From Rhipicephalus microplus (taxonomy: Eukaryota > Arthropoda > Arachnida > Ixodida > Ixodidae): 64,000 nucleotides of DNA. Position numbers and translations under genes: made by a program. Where the stretch lies: contig NC_134710.1 of assembly GCF_043290135.1 (NCBI RefSeq), positions 278,400,776 to 278,464,775 of the forward strand. Reading direction: 5' to 3'. The notes below the pieces were generated by a model. It saw only the letters and a program-made list of their open reading frames with translations. It did not search any database and was not told the origin of the DNA. Positions 1 to 11,660 of this stretch are shown in pieces. Position 1 is the first letter of the stretch; each line of letters begins with the position of its first letter.

Positions 1-182
1 CGAAGTGGACGGACGGATGGACGAACTGACGGACGCTTCGCCCCACTTATCTTCATTAACTCCGTAAATATGCTGAGACACCGTTTTTGTTGACATGCAA
101 TGCAATGCAACTGGCTACTACGACGACCTAGACGACACGGGGCATATATACGGCACACGGCGTAAGGAGCTTCGCCCCTAAA
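1..182 (-). repeat. Dispersed tick-type repeat ending in a degenerate (GGAC)n run
   Basis: The first ~45 bases are an imperfect GGAC/GGAT tract. Behind it lies a block that ends in 'taaggagcttcgccccta', whose complement 'ggggcgaagctcctta' recurs in a changed form near 23830-23850 ('ggggtgaagctccttagg'). A repeat end that abuts a tetranucleotide tract matches the tail style of other elements in the window. There is no coding capacity. Calling it an element end is inference; it could also be ordinary sequence beside a microsatellite. Confidence 0.35.
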
Positions 183-1299
183 ACAGGCCCGCACGCGGTC
201 TCTGCTCGTTTTGCATCGCTTCAGACATCCTCTAGCGTCACAGGCTGTCGTAGTTGAAGCCCCTAAAACTTTTCTAGGAGCTTTAGTCATAGTAGCGTCG
301 ATCACAATCGATGACGTCAGCAGTAATGCTGGCCGCGCTCGAATAATGTAAGATGCCAGCGCGTTTGAATTTCCAACGTAACACAGATACGCAAATGTTT
401 TCCTTTGCTCCACTACCCCTTCGATGTTATTTTCTTGTTTATTTAGATTACTTCATCGGATTTCCCGCACTCTGAAGAAATCTGCGGGAGCTGCTGACAG
501 CCTCATAGAGTAAGCTTGGCTGTCAAAAAAAAAAAAAAGGAGGAGGGGGTCATACCATCGATGCTTTATCGGGAAGAGGGGCGTGATAAGTGCATATATC
601 TCTGCGTAATCGTTGGCACGTTATCATACAGACAGACTGGTCGAGTAGCAGAACAGATATTTTTGGTGAGTCTGGTTGCAATTAGTTTTTGTGAGCGGTG
701 ATTGGCTGCAACAATGGATATACTGTGACCATTGACCAGTATATTACAACGAAAATAAAACAAAACAGACGAAACAAAACAAACACTATCATTGTGCGTT
801 TCGTTGGTTATGAACTCCATTTAGCTACTCGGAGTCGAAGCTCATGTTTGCTTTCTTCGCTCCAAATCTTCACGCAATATATCGTCTATCTCGCAAGCTC
901 AGCGAAGAAAAAAAAAAGCAGAAACTGCTGCGCCGTGCGTGATCCACCTCCTCCCAAAAATGGCAGCTGTGCCACACGGAACTGACGTCATGCACTTTTT
1001 TGATTAAGCGCTTCGTTTGAATAGTCGGAGTGTCTAGCGGTACGTCTAGACGACGTTATCAACTCGTGATCGCTGTAATTAATGTTACACGCCAATAGCT
1101 TTTGTCTTTTGGGTCAGAAGGAACACTGAAAACTCAGACAGACCGTCGCTGCTTTACCAGTATTCAAACCTTCGCAATTTCCCGCTGACCGAAGATCGTT
1201 TACTTTCAGTTATTTTTTCTAAGTGAGCCAGTGGGCGACGACCGCTGGCGAGTGACAGCACACAGTCTCTCTTATTCGCTAAAATATCGGAAGCCATGC
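183..1299. other. No supported gene
   Basis: AT-rich sequence with short homopolymer runs (A13 near 525, A10 near 908). The short reading frames here have no recognisable domain and the two strands give equally poor translations. I see nothing functional. Confidence 0.5.
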
Positions 1300-1556
1300 T
1301 TTTAAGTTTTCGTTGAATCTCGTATGGTAGCGCTAAAAATAAATGCTTTCGCTGTCAAGTTTATTTTTACTTCATATTTTGTGGAATTTTTTGTAGCAAT
1401 ATGTAGCAACTGAAACTGGATTTTAAAAAAATAAAAGCCAACCAAGGCACCTTTGCAAATAAAATTAAAAAAAATTATTGTCCACAAGTAAGATTCAAAC
1501 CTGGGTCTTTTGAACGGGAAGCGAGCATTCTACCCCTCGACCACTTGAAACGATGA
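1300..1556 (-). repeat. tRNA-derived SINE or tRNA pseudogene with AT-rich body
   Basis: On the minus strand about 1553-1490 reads as a tRNA-like head: an A-box-like 'tggtcgaggggtagaatg', an anticodon-arm region with 'cttcccgtt', and a B-box-like 'ggtttgaatct'. An A/T-rich body of ~190 bases follows, toward lower coordinates. The CCC in the loop region suggests a tRNA-Gly ancestor, but the acceptor stem does not pair well, so a functional tRNA is unlikely. The 3' limit of the body is a guess. Confidence 0.4.
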
Positions 1557-2245
1557 CACATTACACACTACCGATCGCAGTGCCACAAGCGGATTGACCC
1601 TCTTTGGGCTTCACTTTTTGGAGCTCGGTCTGGGCACTCCCCTTGTTTTAGTACACTCTACCACAATTTCGCCGGAGTTTTCATTAAGGTTGTCACCACC
1701 AACAAACATCGCAGTCAGCTACCATCTCGCACTGTTTACCTTTCGCAGGCGCAGCGCGCATAGCGCTCCCTATAGTTAAAACGCTTGTTGTCTATGGTTA
1801 ATTAACAATTATAGGCTAATTGACTCGTCAAACATTTTTAGTATCATTTTTATACGTTTAACGTGTTATATTTTAATAATTTACACATTTAAATAGCTGT
1901 GAGTAATTATTTTAAAGTGACTTCGCTTCTGTGCAGCACCGGAGCCACTTTTGTGTGGGACTAACTGCTGCGCCGCGCTACACTCTAGCCGCGCGGCGCA
2001 GGACTCAGGAGACGCTGCCAAAAAAGAAAGAAAGAAAAGAAGAAAGGAAGAAAGAAAGCAGGGTTGAAATAACAGCGTAGTTGTCAGGAGACGGGCTGAT
2101 ATACGTACGTGGCCGCCGGTGGGAAGAAAAAAAGAGTAAAAAGAAACAAAAACAAGAGAATATGGCATTAAAAAAACAAAAGCAGCCAAGACATTTCCTC
2201 TGTGAGCCTCTTTCTGTACCTCTTACAAAACGTAGCACAACAGGT
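1557..2245. other. No supported gene; purine-rich GAAA tract
   Basis: The only visible structure is a purine tract of GAAA/GGAA units around 2018-2060, which produces spurious Ser/Phe-rich frames on the minus strand. Confidence 0.5.
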
Positions 2246-2316
2246 TCAGCCGTGGTCTAGCGTCTAAGAATTCTAGTTTTCACCCAGAAGGGCTAGGTTC
2301 AATCCCCGACGTCGGA
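2246..2316 (+). pseudogene. tRNA-Glu(UUC)-like pseudogene or SINE head
   Basis: The order of elements follows a eukaryotic tRNA-Glu: A-box 'tggtctagcg', an anticodon arm containing 'ctagttttcaccc' with TTC at the anticodon position, and B-box 'ggttcaatcc'. The two ends can pair only partly as an acceptor stem, and the D-arm and stems carry several substitutions relative to a normal tRNA-Glu. It is most likely a tRNA pseudogene or the head of a tRNA-derived SINE. No CCA or terminator T-run follows closely; a T-run occurs at 2322-2329. Confidence 0.6.
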
Positions 2317-2383
2317 AATTACTTTTTTTTGAGGGTTGCCTGTTTTCATTTAGTAATATACCTGTATGCAAACACACTCACAT

Positions 2384-2400
2384 TATATATATATATATAT
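2384..2400. repeat. (TA)n microsatellite
   Basis: Eight to nine perfect TA dinucleotides lie just upstream of a GC-rich stretch (2405-2570). Confidence 0.9.
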
Positions 2401-2402
2401 GA

Positions 2403-3039
2403 CATCTTCGGCTGGCGGCACCAGTGGCGTTTTCTGTGCACTCGTGCCGTGCCGTGCGTTCGTCTGGGCACCACGCGGGCGGTGCCACAAGTTCGGCTGG
2501 GCCGGCCACGACACGAGTGCACGCCACGGCGGCACCGCGGAGGTCGACGGTGGAATGACGATAGTTATAGCGCGAGGACAAAAAACGACGACAGCATGTT
2601 GCCTGTCCCTCGCTGCGTCAGCACATACTGATGGAACCATTCGCTCATTCTTTTTGGTAAAATAAAGAATTTATTAACGGACGGTGTGACGAAATTCGGC
2701 ATGTGTTTTGGCTGGAAAATACCACCATTGAAGCTTCCGGCCCAAGTTTTCGAAGTAGACGTTGCAGGCAAGAACTCCTCCAGCAGTGCAAGCGTGCAAG
2801 CTGCTGGAGCAACCGGAAATCGGAGGTTCCCATACATTGCCAATTTCCGAAGACTATCCTTTATCAATTTCTTTAAATTCCAGAAAGAAAGAATAAATCG
2901 GGACGCACTGACGTTGCGAGAAACATGGAACACGCTGCCCGCATGTCATTTATGTATCGCAGTGAAGCACGTCTTTTTTTTCCCCAAGTGTGTTTTGTTT
3001 TTACAAGAACGTTTTTTTTTATTTTACTTTTCGGGCTCG
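2403..3039. other. No supported gene; single arm of a fold-back repeat at 2557-2591
   Basis: The block 2557-2591 ('gacgatagttatagcgcgag' and onward) matches the complement of the right arm of the inverted repeat at 22161-22266, so it is a solo arm of that family. The GC-rich segment 2405-2570 gives overlapping frames on both strands, none with a recognisable domain. Confidence 0.4.
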
Positions 3040-3302
3040 CAGTAGCAAGGCAAGAGTGCTTCAGCCACCACTAATTAGTATCGCTAAAGTACATTGCCTA
3101 GTGGCTCTTAAGGGCGGTCATTTCCACGGATTTGCGGCGAAATCGCAATCAAGAATTGGCGCACTGCACCCAAAATTTTCCAATTAACCGGACTATTGGT
3201 GACCGCCGCTTTAAATTACCCACTCAAACTTACATTGCAAAATACGGGACCGTGAAAATACTTCGAATGAAGTGGGATTTCGAATTAACGAGGTTTTACT
3301 GA
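3040..3302 (-). repeat. Terminus of a pogo/Tigger-like DNA element (one end only)
   Basis: Read on the minus strand from 3302, the sequence starts 'cagtaaaacctcgttaattc'. This resembles the terminal sequence of the MITE at 12939-13472, which starts CAGTAGGCTCTCG..TAATTC. I cannot find the opposite terminal repeat within 700 bases, and no TA dinucleotide flanks 3302. The left limit is where recognisable texture stops. It is probably a truncated non-autonomous copy. Confidence 0.35.
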
Positions 3303-5569
3303 ATTATTTCGTTATGCATGTTATTTCTGATGTGCTCCGTAAAGTCCCTGCGTGATTTGCGCACCCCCTTCGCAGAGTTTCAAAATAGCAAAACAAGTGC
3401 GCAAATTATGTGAGTAAGTGCGGTAGTTCTCACGACAAGTATTGCACTAGTAACCATGCAGCTATGATTGTAAAATTTTAGTACTTGTGTTACAGCGAAG
3501 CAAGCCTCTGACATGAGAATGTGGGGGAGGACTGGTGTAAACAATTATTTCTTTGTTGGCCATGCAGTAAGTTACCACTACTTAGGCAAACTATGTTGCC
3601 TTGTGAACCGAGACACACTGAATTCATGTGCGAATGGGCCATGGAAGAATCACCAACCAAGGACTCGAGGAAGGACTGAATTCGGGGAGGATTTTTTTTT
3701 TAGACAAGCACATGAACTTCATAGCAAAACTGCACAATACATTATTTTACAACTATGGACTGTGTTGTTCATACTTCTAAAGTTGTGTGACTGTTCCTCT
3801 TTGGCTATTGTTGTAGACGAGTCTGACCTCGGCTATTTGGCATTGTACATCGCCGTTTGCTGAAAGCCCATATGACTTCATGACTGTGCACAGAATTTGA
3901 GCACTCTATGCTCCTACTGCTATTCGAAAACGCCTAAAAAAGGAGGTATTGAGAGAAGTTTGTTTGTTTAAAAAAATCGTGAGTTTGATGATTCAGATTT
4001 TCTTGCATTCAATTTATTCAGGTGTCTTTCGTAGTTCTAATGTGCAGTTGCACAGAGAAAAAACTAAGCCACTTGTGCATTTGAATGTACATGCTTGTGC
4101 ACGCCGTATTGTTAAAAGCTTTGTACTCTACTTTTTGAGGGAAGTGCCCATGCACAGTGTTGAAGGGCACTGACACGAACTTTTATAGCTAGCCTGTGGG
4201 ATGTGTAATTGCGTATATCAAACATGCATATAATCTACAAAATCTGAACAGCAAATACTGCATGTAAGGTAATTTACATGCATTTTAAAGATTGTGTGCC
4301 CTATCTTGTGCTATTCACTGCACATGACGACACTGACACCATAAGAAGTGAGCTGAAGGCGACTGACTGCCAAGTCCTGTGATGGATACCATTGCAACCG
4401 AGCTCCAAGATGCTCAGCTAAATCGTGATATCATAGTCAGCATTGTGCTTTTGCTGCGCTGGAGCCAGTGGGCCCCTTTCCCCCATATTCAGTTTTTAAT
4501 GTGTATAATGCATACACATACAAACACACCCCCAACTATACGTAAGCTTTGGTTGAAACGCTCCCCTGAATAAAGGTGTCTAGTAGGGATGTGTGAATAT
4601 TTAAAACTTCAAATATGGTTCTAATGTGCTTGCTATTAAATTCAATTTGCACTGGAATTTTCCTATTCGAAACTATTTAGACATCGCAAAGACAAAGTCG
4701 TCGTCCGATTTGCAGTGGCCCTATTTCTAATACCATTCACCTCAGATCACCTCGTATTGCGGCAAAGCGGCCTTTCAAGCTCTGCTACAATCATAAATAT
4801 ATTGAATAATTGAATAAAAACTGCTGGTTCCAACAATGAAATAATTGATGTGGCGAAATTGGGAGCTCAAATAATGCTGTTTTAGACCTAAAATATGGCC
4901 AGAAAGTAATAAAAAAATCAGTGCTAAAGACTTTTAGCATCCAGAATTTCAGATGTCCTTATATATTGATGCCTACGAAGCATATTAAGAATGAAGGAAT
5001 TGAAAAGAGCTAATCCTTGTCCGCCGCAGTTGGGCTTCCACAGAAGTTTTAACAGACGGAGAGGCTGAGGAAACGGCATCTTGGCCTTTCAGGTGTAAAG
5101 TGCTGTAGACAACAGGTAGGCCGCACCAAATCTTGTACACAAATACAACTCTGCTTCTGTTTTGCTTCATTCTTGATGAGGCAATATCACATCAACCTAG
5201 CCTAAGAAACCTGCTAATTTTTTCATGCCCTTAGTGCCATACTTTTTCTATGAGAGCGCCCTTAAATTTATCTGGTTGTGGGGAAAGAGTCTCAGCTAAG
5301 GTGGCTGTGTTTCGGTATATGCAGAATGCTTGAGGCCTCTGACTCTGTTCACAAACGCTCATTTTCCAAGCTGTTTGAAGAGAAATGGGCTCTGAGACGA
5401 TGTGTTAAAACACACCGACATTCATGATAAACACAGAATAGAAACCTACAACACAGAACCAGCAAAAGCGTTAAATCAATTGAGTAACAAGACTGTCTGA
5501 CTGAATGAGGAAATGAACAAATGCGAGCTTAATGCAGAAATTTTCATAACCTCGCGATCAGATAAAAGG
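3303..5569. other. No supported gene
   Basis: AT-rich intergenic-type sequence with many short frames on both strands. None has a domain, a codon bias or an RNA structure that I can recognise. Confidence 0.5.
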
Positions 5570-6180
5570 CCAGACAAACGCTGAGGTGCTGGGCAGAAGG
5601 CGGCAGCGGGCGATGTGGAGCGGAATTTGTCTCGATGTGCGACGCAGTGGCGACGATGACGCTTGACGGCTTGGGTTCGACTACAGAGTAGTCAGCCTGC
5701 ATCGGAGATGCAATGCTCCAGGCAGAGAATGGCTAGCCTGTCCAGAGAACAGCTTGCGTCGAGACACGATGCTTGGCCCAACAGTGACCATTGGTCAGGC
5801 CACGTCCGTCGCTGTGTGGAACGACTGACCATGGAAACGCCTTGCCGAGATCCGCGATGCTCTCGGCAAGGAACAGAGCAGCAGGCCTGGCCGCGCCCCT
5901 AGATGCAGTACTCGTGCTGGCAACGCCGCCCCAGCTCGGTGGTCGGACGGCAGTAACGTGGACAGCCAGTTTCCCTGGCCGGAACCTAGATCGCCAGCGT
6001 CTGACGCATTGGCCCGCTGTCTTGAGTCTGCAGCTGCTTCGGCTAGTCCCCAGCCACAAAGCTTTTCGCCACATAATCCTCATAGGTGGCCCAATCGTGG
6101 TACGCCACCTCTATGGACCACCACTAGTCATCAGCCGATTCGCGCACAGCTAGCTTGCAATCCCATGCGCCTTGCCTCGC
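5570..6180 (+). other. GC-rich block, weak exon candidate
   Basis: This ~600-base block is clearly more GC-rich than its surroundings. The plus frame covering 5958-6251 translates to a Pro/Ser-rich stretch (for example 'ASASPQPQSFSPHNPHRWPN') without a known domain. Frames of similar length exist in the other two plus frames and on the minus strand, as expected when a GC-rich segment simply lacks stops. It could be a host exon, a processed pseudogene or noncoding. I have no evidence to decide. Confidence 0.15.
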
Positions 6181-7051
6181 AATTTCGTAGTTGTCATCGT
6201 TCTTCCTCACTCATTAAAATAACCCACTACACAAGAAAGTTGTTTCCCTAAAACAACTTTTCTCACGCCAGCACAGTGATGACGAACAACACATAGAACT
6301 ACTAATTCAGTACTTGATTTTTTGTTAAGATGACATTTCAGACCAACCAATACTCAGAACCGTACATGTGTACTCACAAAAAATTGAAGAACAAAGCCAC
6401 TAGAGGTTATTCATTTTCGATCTAGCTGTATGATAGGCTCATTTACAATATGTAATAACAATTCTGAAGCAACACTTGAAATTGACCCTGTTTATTAAAT
6501 GATCCATAGGTAAATTCAAACTCACTTCTTTTAATATCAACTGGATACAGGGATGTTGTAACCACACTATACATAAGAAATTAGCTACTGTCAACTGCCC
6601 GTTGAACACGTCGAAATACTTTAGTACTTTATCGGCACAAGAAGAAACTGTGAACGAGCAAACCTACTGGCATATGTTCCGAGATACACCACATTACAAA
6701 GAACTAAACAAGGCGCACCTTTCCAAAATTGTTCCCTCGTGCAAGCTACTTTCAACACCAACATTTCGCTCTAGCTGTTGTCCTGATAAATCTAGAACAA
6801 TTGCAGAAAATGCCATCGGCCGAGTATCTGGTATGCCCGGAGATTTAACAGATTCCTTGATATTCTATTTCATAAAACAGCAGCAACTCATTCAGTCTCC
6901 TAGGCTGTCTTCACAGAAACAGAATCGATATTATCGAGTCTAGGTGTCTTGATAACTTTTTTTCACGTTACCGTCACATTAAACTATATACATAACTTTC
7001 CAGTTCTCATAGCTTATGGCGTTCCAACACTTGAAAACACCTACCACTGAC
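6181..7051. other. No supported gene
   Basis: AT-rich. The frame at 6602-6943 has no ATG at its start and no recognisable domain. Confidence 0.5.
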
Positions 7052-7274
7052 GCCAATGTACTATCAGCGTCCAATGAAACCGGAACAGCGGCAAGCCTTT
7101 GCGATGGTGTAGTGCGTGCCATCCAGTTATCACCATGACAGGTGCGCGCATCCTGTTCAGCAGCTTTGCACATATATGTTTGACTGTTCTTAGTGATAAG
7201 TGGACAGCGTGCGCTATACCATCGTGAAAGCTTGCCGGTGTTCGGGTTTCATTTGACGCTGATAGTACATTGTC
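7052..7274. repeat. Fold-back element with 84-bp inverted arms
   Basis: Left arm 7052-7135 and right arm 7191-7274 are inverted copies of each other. By eye about 83% of positions match, and blocks such as 'caatgtactatcagcgtc' are identical in both. The 55-base spacer 7136-7190 is unrelated. The architecture is that of a hairpin MITE or fold-back element. No target duplication is obvious at the arm ends, so the true borders may lie slightly outside. Confidence 0.7.
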
Positions 7275-10104
7275 AAGCCATGTAAGACTTATGTCACTGA
7301 CTGCCGTAGTCGTCACCCGTCAAGCCACTTTTGCTCCCAAGCCAGCGCTTCCACTTGTGCAACGGATTATAAGTGAAAGCTCATTTACAGAAAATATGTT
7401 TTTTTTTAGATGACTTCTTTCATCATGAGAGCTTTAGTGAAGCCCTCGTGCAAAATGCAATGGCTAGCAGCCAGGTGAGCATTTCCAGAGGGCTCTAGAT
7501 ATTGAGCACTTTTTTGTTTAGGGCGATAGTCTTCCTTGAGATACTTTAACGCAAAAATTTTGGTCTGTCTGTGGCTCGTGTACAACCACATTCACAGCGC
7601 TCACCAATATTGCTCAGGTTTCTGCATTCATACTTGTGCGATTGTCGATCGAAAAGCAAATATTGTGCATATCTGCGGCACAATATCAACACGCTAATAT
7701 TATGCGGTGTGTTTCTTTACACTAGAAAAAGGTATAGATAAGTAATTCTAAGAACTTTAGTGTTTATTACGCTGCACCGACAATGGGACGCTATGCATGA
7801 AAAGGAGAGTTTCCTGCTTTTTGCTAAAACAATACAGTGCTGCTACCAACCTTGAAATCTACAAAATATAGCCTCCAAGATTGTGTGTGCTCACTATAAT
7901 GAAGGCCATCCTTTCGTTTTCTGCGATTACCGCCAGATGGCAATCATGTCTCACACAAAGCCTTTAGAATCCCATTCACCGATGTTCTCACGCAAAACAT
8001 CATAGTCAGCGCTCACAATATTTTATTCTATTCACTCTCTCCATACAGAAGACTGTCGTCTTTCAATGACATTTGCAGTCGAACAAGTAGGTGCGAGGCC
8101 AATTCTTTAGTAGCCACCTCGTGCTCTTTAAAAGTGCTCTTAACCTACCTTATTGGCAATATTCAGTTTTTGTTGCAAAGTATGGAGAACCCAAACTTGT
8201 GAAAGCAAGTAAAAATGAAAAACACATATTTTCTTAAAAACAGTTTTATGACTCGCAGCTTCCTGACTCACACATATACGAATGCAGCCAAACCCAAAAA
8301 CGCAAGCGAATGCACGCACAAACATGCACGCAGAAGCGCACTCTCACAAAACATTCACAACAGGATAGAGAACGGGCGCAACTATCATCTAATATTATTT
8401 GAGGCTTCGCCCATAAACGTCTTCAGGAAAACGCATGCACACACACTAAAATGAATTGTCAAACAATTTATGTATATATTTGTGGGCAAAACATTAAATA
8501 AATTTAGATATATGTAGCTCCCGCCTTGTCTCTTGTTAGTGTGAATATCTTGTTTTGTTAGTGTTGGCTCCAGCCACAACAAAAAAGTATCTCGAAGTGG
8601 TTGTTGTAGGTCGGCACAGTGTGCTGAAGTAGCCCGCTCCTTTGGTACTTCAGCTTGAATACTGCTTTGCGGCAGTCATTAGTGTCTCTTCAACTGCTTG
8701 GTGAACTGATGGCAGCCTTTAGAGGGAGGGGGACAAAAAAAACGAGGCATTCAAAAAGCTTTCTTTTGCAGGAATTTGTGTGTTAGATGCAAGGCTAAAC
8801 ATGCACACGGTATACACATTTATATAATCTCTTTTGTGTATGATATATTTGCGACAGTTGTATGTTTCACCACTCAAGCGTTACCACTGACATGTTGGCT
8901 GCAATTTCTCTAGTTTGTTTCAGTTATCATTCTGAGCCTGTTCTAGTTCAGTGCTTAGACAAAGGCGTTTTCCAAGGATCTTCAGTTTACCCTATCCTGT
9001 GCACGCCGATTTCATTTTATCCCTGCAAAATTCTTAATTTCCTCACTGCATCTAATTCTCTGCCTTCCCTGACAGCATTTCCCAACATTTGGTACCAATT
9101 CTTCAGCAGAAAACATCACTGGTACAGTATCTCATCACCTTAACCCAACCAAAACTAGCACTTTAATTGCTTCAGCTGTTTGGTAGTGTTTGTAATGAGC
9201 AAACCTGCAGCACACAAGCTATTCAAACATTTGATGTACTGTAATCTAGGTGTTTTATAAGAAAAATAAAAAAGCCCGACTTTCGCAAAGGAGTGTAGAC
9301 TATGCCAACCTCCGATTCTAGACATCATGCTGCCGTAGAAGCACTATTGTTTTGGCTGCTGATATCAGTTGCACTCCCTTTTTGTTTGGCTTACATACAT
9401 CGTCTTCAAGAGCACAGCTCAGTTAATTAAATGTATTCATTACCAACAATCGTAAAAATGTTGGAACAGCAAGATTTGCAGTTGTGAACTGTTACAAAGA
9501 CATGGCTACTGCCAACATATGTTATACCTCCACTGAATTGACACATTGAAATGTACATGTGCTCTTAGTGACTGGAAGTCAAAGAATGGGTGAAATAAAC
9601 ATATAAAATATAATCTATTCACTTGTGCTTCAACTTTTTAAGTCGGTTGAAACAATGTTGTCCACAGGCCTCGGGAAATCTTTGCTCCATATTGCTTTCA
9701 GCCTTCAAAACCTGGAACAAAAAAGATTGACAGCCTTTGCAGCCAGTTGGAATAAAAAAATCACAGAAAGCCAAAACATGCAGGCTTCCAAAACTCGCTA
9801 TACAAGAGCTATTAGCTGAATTATGTCCGAGATTGACCTAATTTTACCAAAATAGTAGAGCACACGCCACACACATCTTAATGAACACAACAATAATGTC
9901 TCATGGAGAATTTATTTAGTAATAGCGAATGTGTACATACAACCAAACAGTTGACCTGTCTCGACCTGTTTTGAATTGTGCCACACACTACTTCCACATT
10001 GCCCAGCGTGTGAGTTTGACAACCTCATAGTCACAATGTTGACACACAATCATCATTTGATCTATTCCTGCATTGTGATGACCCCCAAATGTAAGTTACC
10101 AGCA
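7275..10104. other. No supported gene
   Basis: About 2.8 kb of AT-rich sequence. All frames are below 95 codons and none contains a recognisable domain. I see no RNA gene or transposon terminus. Confidence 0.5.
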
Positions 10105-10330
10105 TGTTGATGTTTGGTGTTTTGTGGTGCAAGGGCAATTTTATGGCCGAAGAGTGCCATGTCATGAGACAAGAGAGAGAAAGAGAAATAGAGAGGGAAG
10201 GCAGGGAGGAGACAAGAGGAACATTGATTATGATAATGCATGGCAAAAGGTCGTGATAATAAAACCATGGTTGAGATATATGGCATTAGTGCAAGGGCCT
10301 TATGAATGCTCTTGCGTCCGAGGGCTTCGT
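10105..10330 (+). repeat. Unclassified dispersed repeat carrying a LINE stub
   Basis: The segment 'ttttgtggtgcaagggcaat' and the following 'gaagagtgccatgtcatgag' have the texture of a dispersed repeat. It is interrupted at 10176-10208 and resumes at 10209. Family and exact borders are not established; this call rests on texture and on its being a target of insertion. Confidence 0.35.
10176..10208 (-). mobile_element. 33-bp LINE 3' stub with 10-bp target duplication
   Basis: The 33 bases (purine-rich, ending 'aaggcagggag') match the 3' terminal sequence of LINE-B at 37044-37087 (GA run, then 'taaatagagaggaaaggcag'). They are bracketed by 'gagacaagag' at 10166-10175 and 10209-10218. An extremely 5'-truncated minus-strand LINE insertion explains both facts. 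Confidence 0.6.
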
Positions 10331-11228
10331 TTATATAGCCACCACAGCAGCGACCTCTCAGAGTTTTTGCTACAGAATGCCTGGGTATGTGACATTAAAA
10401 GTGATTCCCAACCAACGAACATTGCTGGCTGAAGTGGTATCTGTTGTCAGTAGGGTAATGGAAAGTATTTTCTTCTGGGCGTGTCCGACACCTTGTATTA
10501 GATTGAAATGTTAAGCACTGTTAGTGCTTCACTATATCTCTCGCACAATGTTAGATTGCCACCAGACAAAAGGTATGAATGTTTAGTGTGAATTCGACCT
10601 GTTGTTAGCCTCGCAAGTCTTACTTCTGTGCGTCATGATTTTGATACTGGTGGCCAATGACCAAGTTGCGGCTTGAGGGGGAAGCAGGTGCGGTGATGGG
10701 ACACGATCTGTCGGTCGAAATGCCGACATCTCCGCTGCCCGTTTCTCTGGCCGCCTCGGACGACGTCGGCGATAGGCAGCACGGCACAAGGATAGACACA
10801 ACCTTTTTGATGAACGCCAATCATGTGCAACAGCAGGAAGTGAGTGATGACAAGATCTGCATCTTATCGACGAGCTAGTGCAAGCTGCGAAAGCTCGCGA
10901 CAGTACGCAATGACTCAGACCCGTAGGAGGCTTCATGCACGACTACCCTATGATTAAATAACAAGCTGCTTGAAAGGACTGCTAAATGCGGGACGTACAG
11001 TGGGACCAGTTGCATATCCAGACTACTCCCCTGGTGTTTTCTGAGGCACTTATATGCAAAGTGAAGCATTTTCATTTGTGTACATTTTCTTAAAACAGAT
11101 TTCTTTTCGTCATTTTCTCAGTTTGTTTTTTGGCCACCTGTCATTTTCTGTCAAGCACTTCTCAGCTTTGGTACACTAAATTTTAATAATTTTTGCCTTG
11201 TTCAAAGGCTGGATGTTCAGCGAGTGTA
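10331..11228. other. No supported gene; GC-rich patch 10640-10880
   Basis: The GC-rich patch yields overlapping frames on both strands (for example plus 10657-10878 and minus 10583-10936), none with a recognisable domain. Strand and frame cannot be chosen. Confidence 0.4.
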
Positions 11229-11268
11229 CTGATTGATGTGTATTGTGTAAAGTCCCAAAATCACCATA
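11229..11268 (-). repeat. Ruka-type SINE, 3' part
   Basis: 'tgattgatgtg' followed by 'agtcccaaaatcaccata' is the minus-strand start of the Ruka body, the complement of 'tatggtggttttgggacgtt'. The element is interrupted here and resumes at 11524. Confidence 0.6.
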
Positions 11269-11523
11269 GTGCTGCGATATATTGATCACATTCAAATAGA
11301 CCACCCTTCACCGTGCCGCACACAGACCGTGGCAGCATGAGCACCTGGCCAGACCAAGCTCGCGTGCGTCACGCACTCGGGGTTCTGGTGAAGGAAAAGA
11401 AGAGGCGTTCCAAAATTTTCTTGGTGTTCGACGGACTCGCAGTTTTCTCAGAGTCAACTCGAAGGCACAAGTTTGCCCTAATAAATTTGTTTTCATAAGC
11501 CTCTGTGCTGTAGTACCGCTACA
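11269..11523. other. 255-bp insertion inside a Ruka SINE
   Basis: This block separates the two halves of one Ruka copy. It contains an AATAAA hexamer (11480-11485) and short frames on both strands, but no domain I recognise. A target duplication is not clear. It may be a fragment of another element or of a reverse-transcribed message. Confidence 0.4.
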
Positions 11524-11660
11524 ATATGATGAGAGACGACGTAGTGGAGGGCTCTTGAAATTTCACCCACCTGGAGTTCTTTAACGTGCACCCAAATCTA
11601 AGCACACGGGCGTACAGCATTTTCGCCTACATTGAAAGTGCAGCAGCCACAGCTGGGATT
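11524..11660 (-). repeat. Ruka-type SINE, 5'-proximal body
   Basis: Contains the diagnostic blocks 'gagagacgacgtagtggagg', 'gttctttaacgtgcacccaa' and 'ctaagcacacgggc' in the Ruka order. The tRNA-derived head is missing beyond 'gctgggatt'. Confidence 0.75.

Noticed and set aside
5663..6251. Host exon in the GC-rich block
   Set aside because: Frames of similar length occur in several phases on both strands, with no domain, splice signals or start that can be preferred. It is kept only as a weak candidate.
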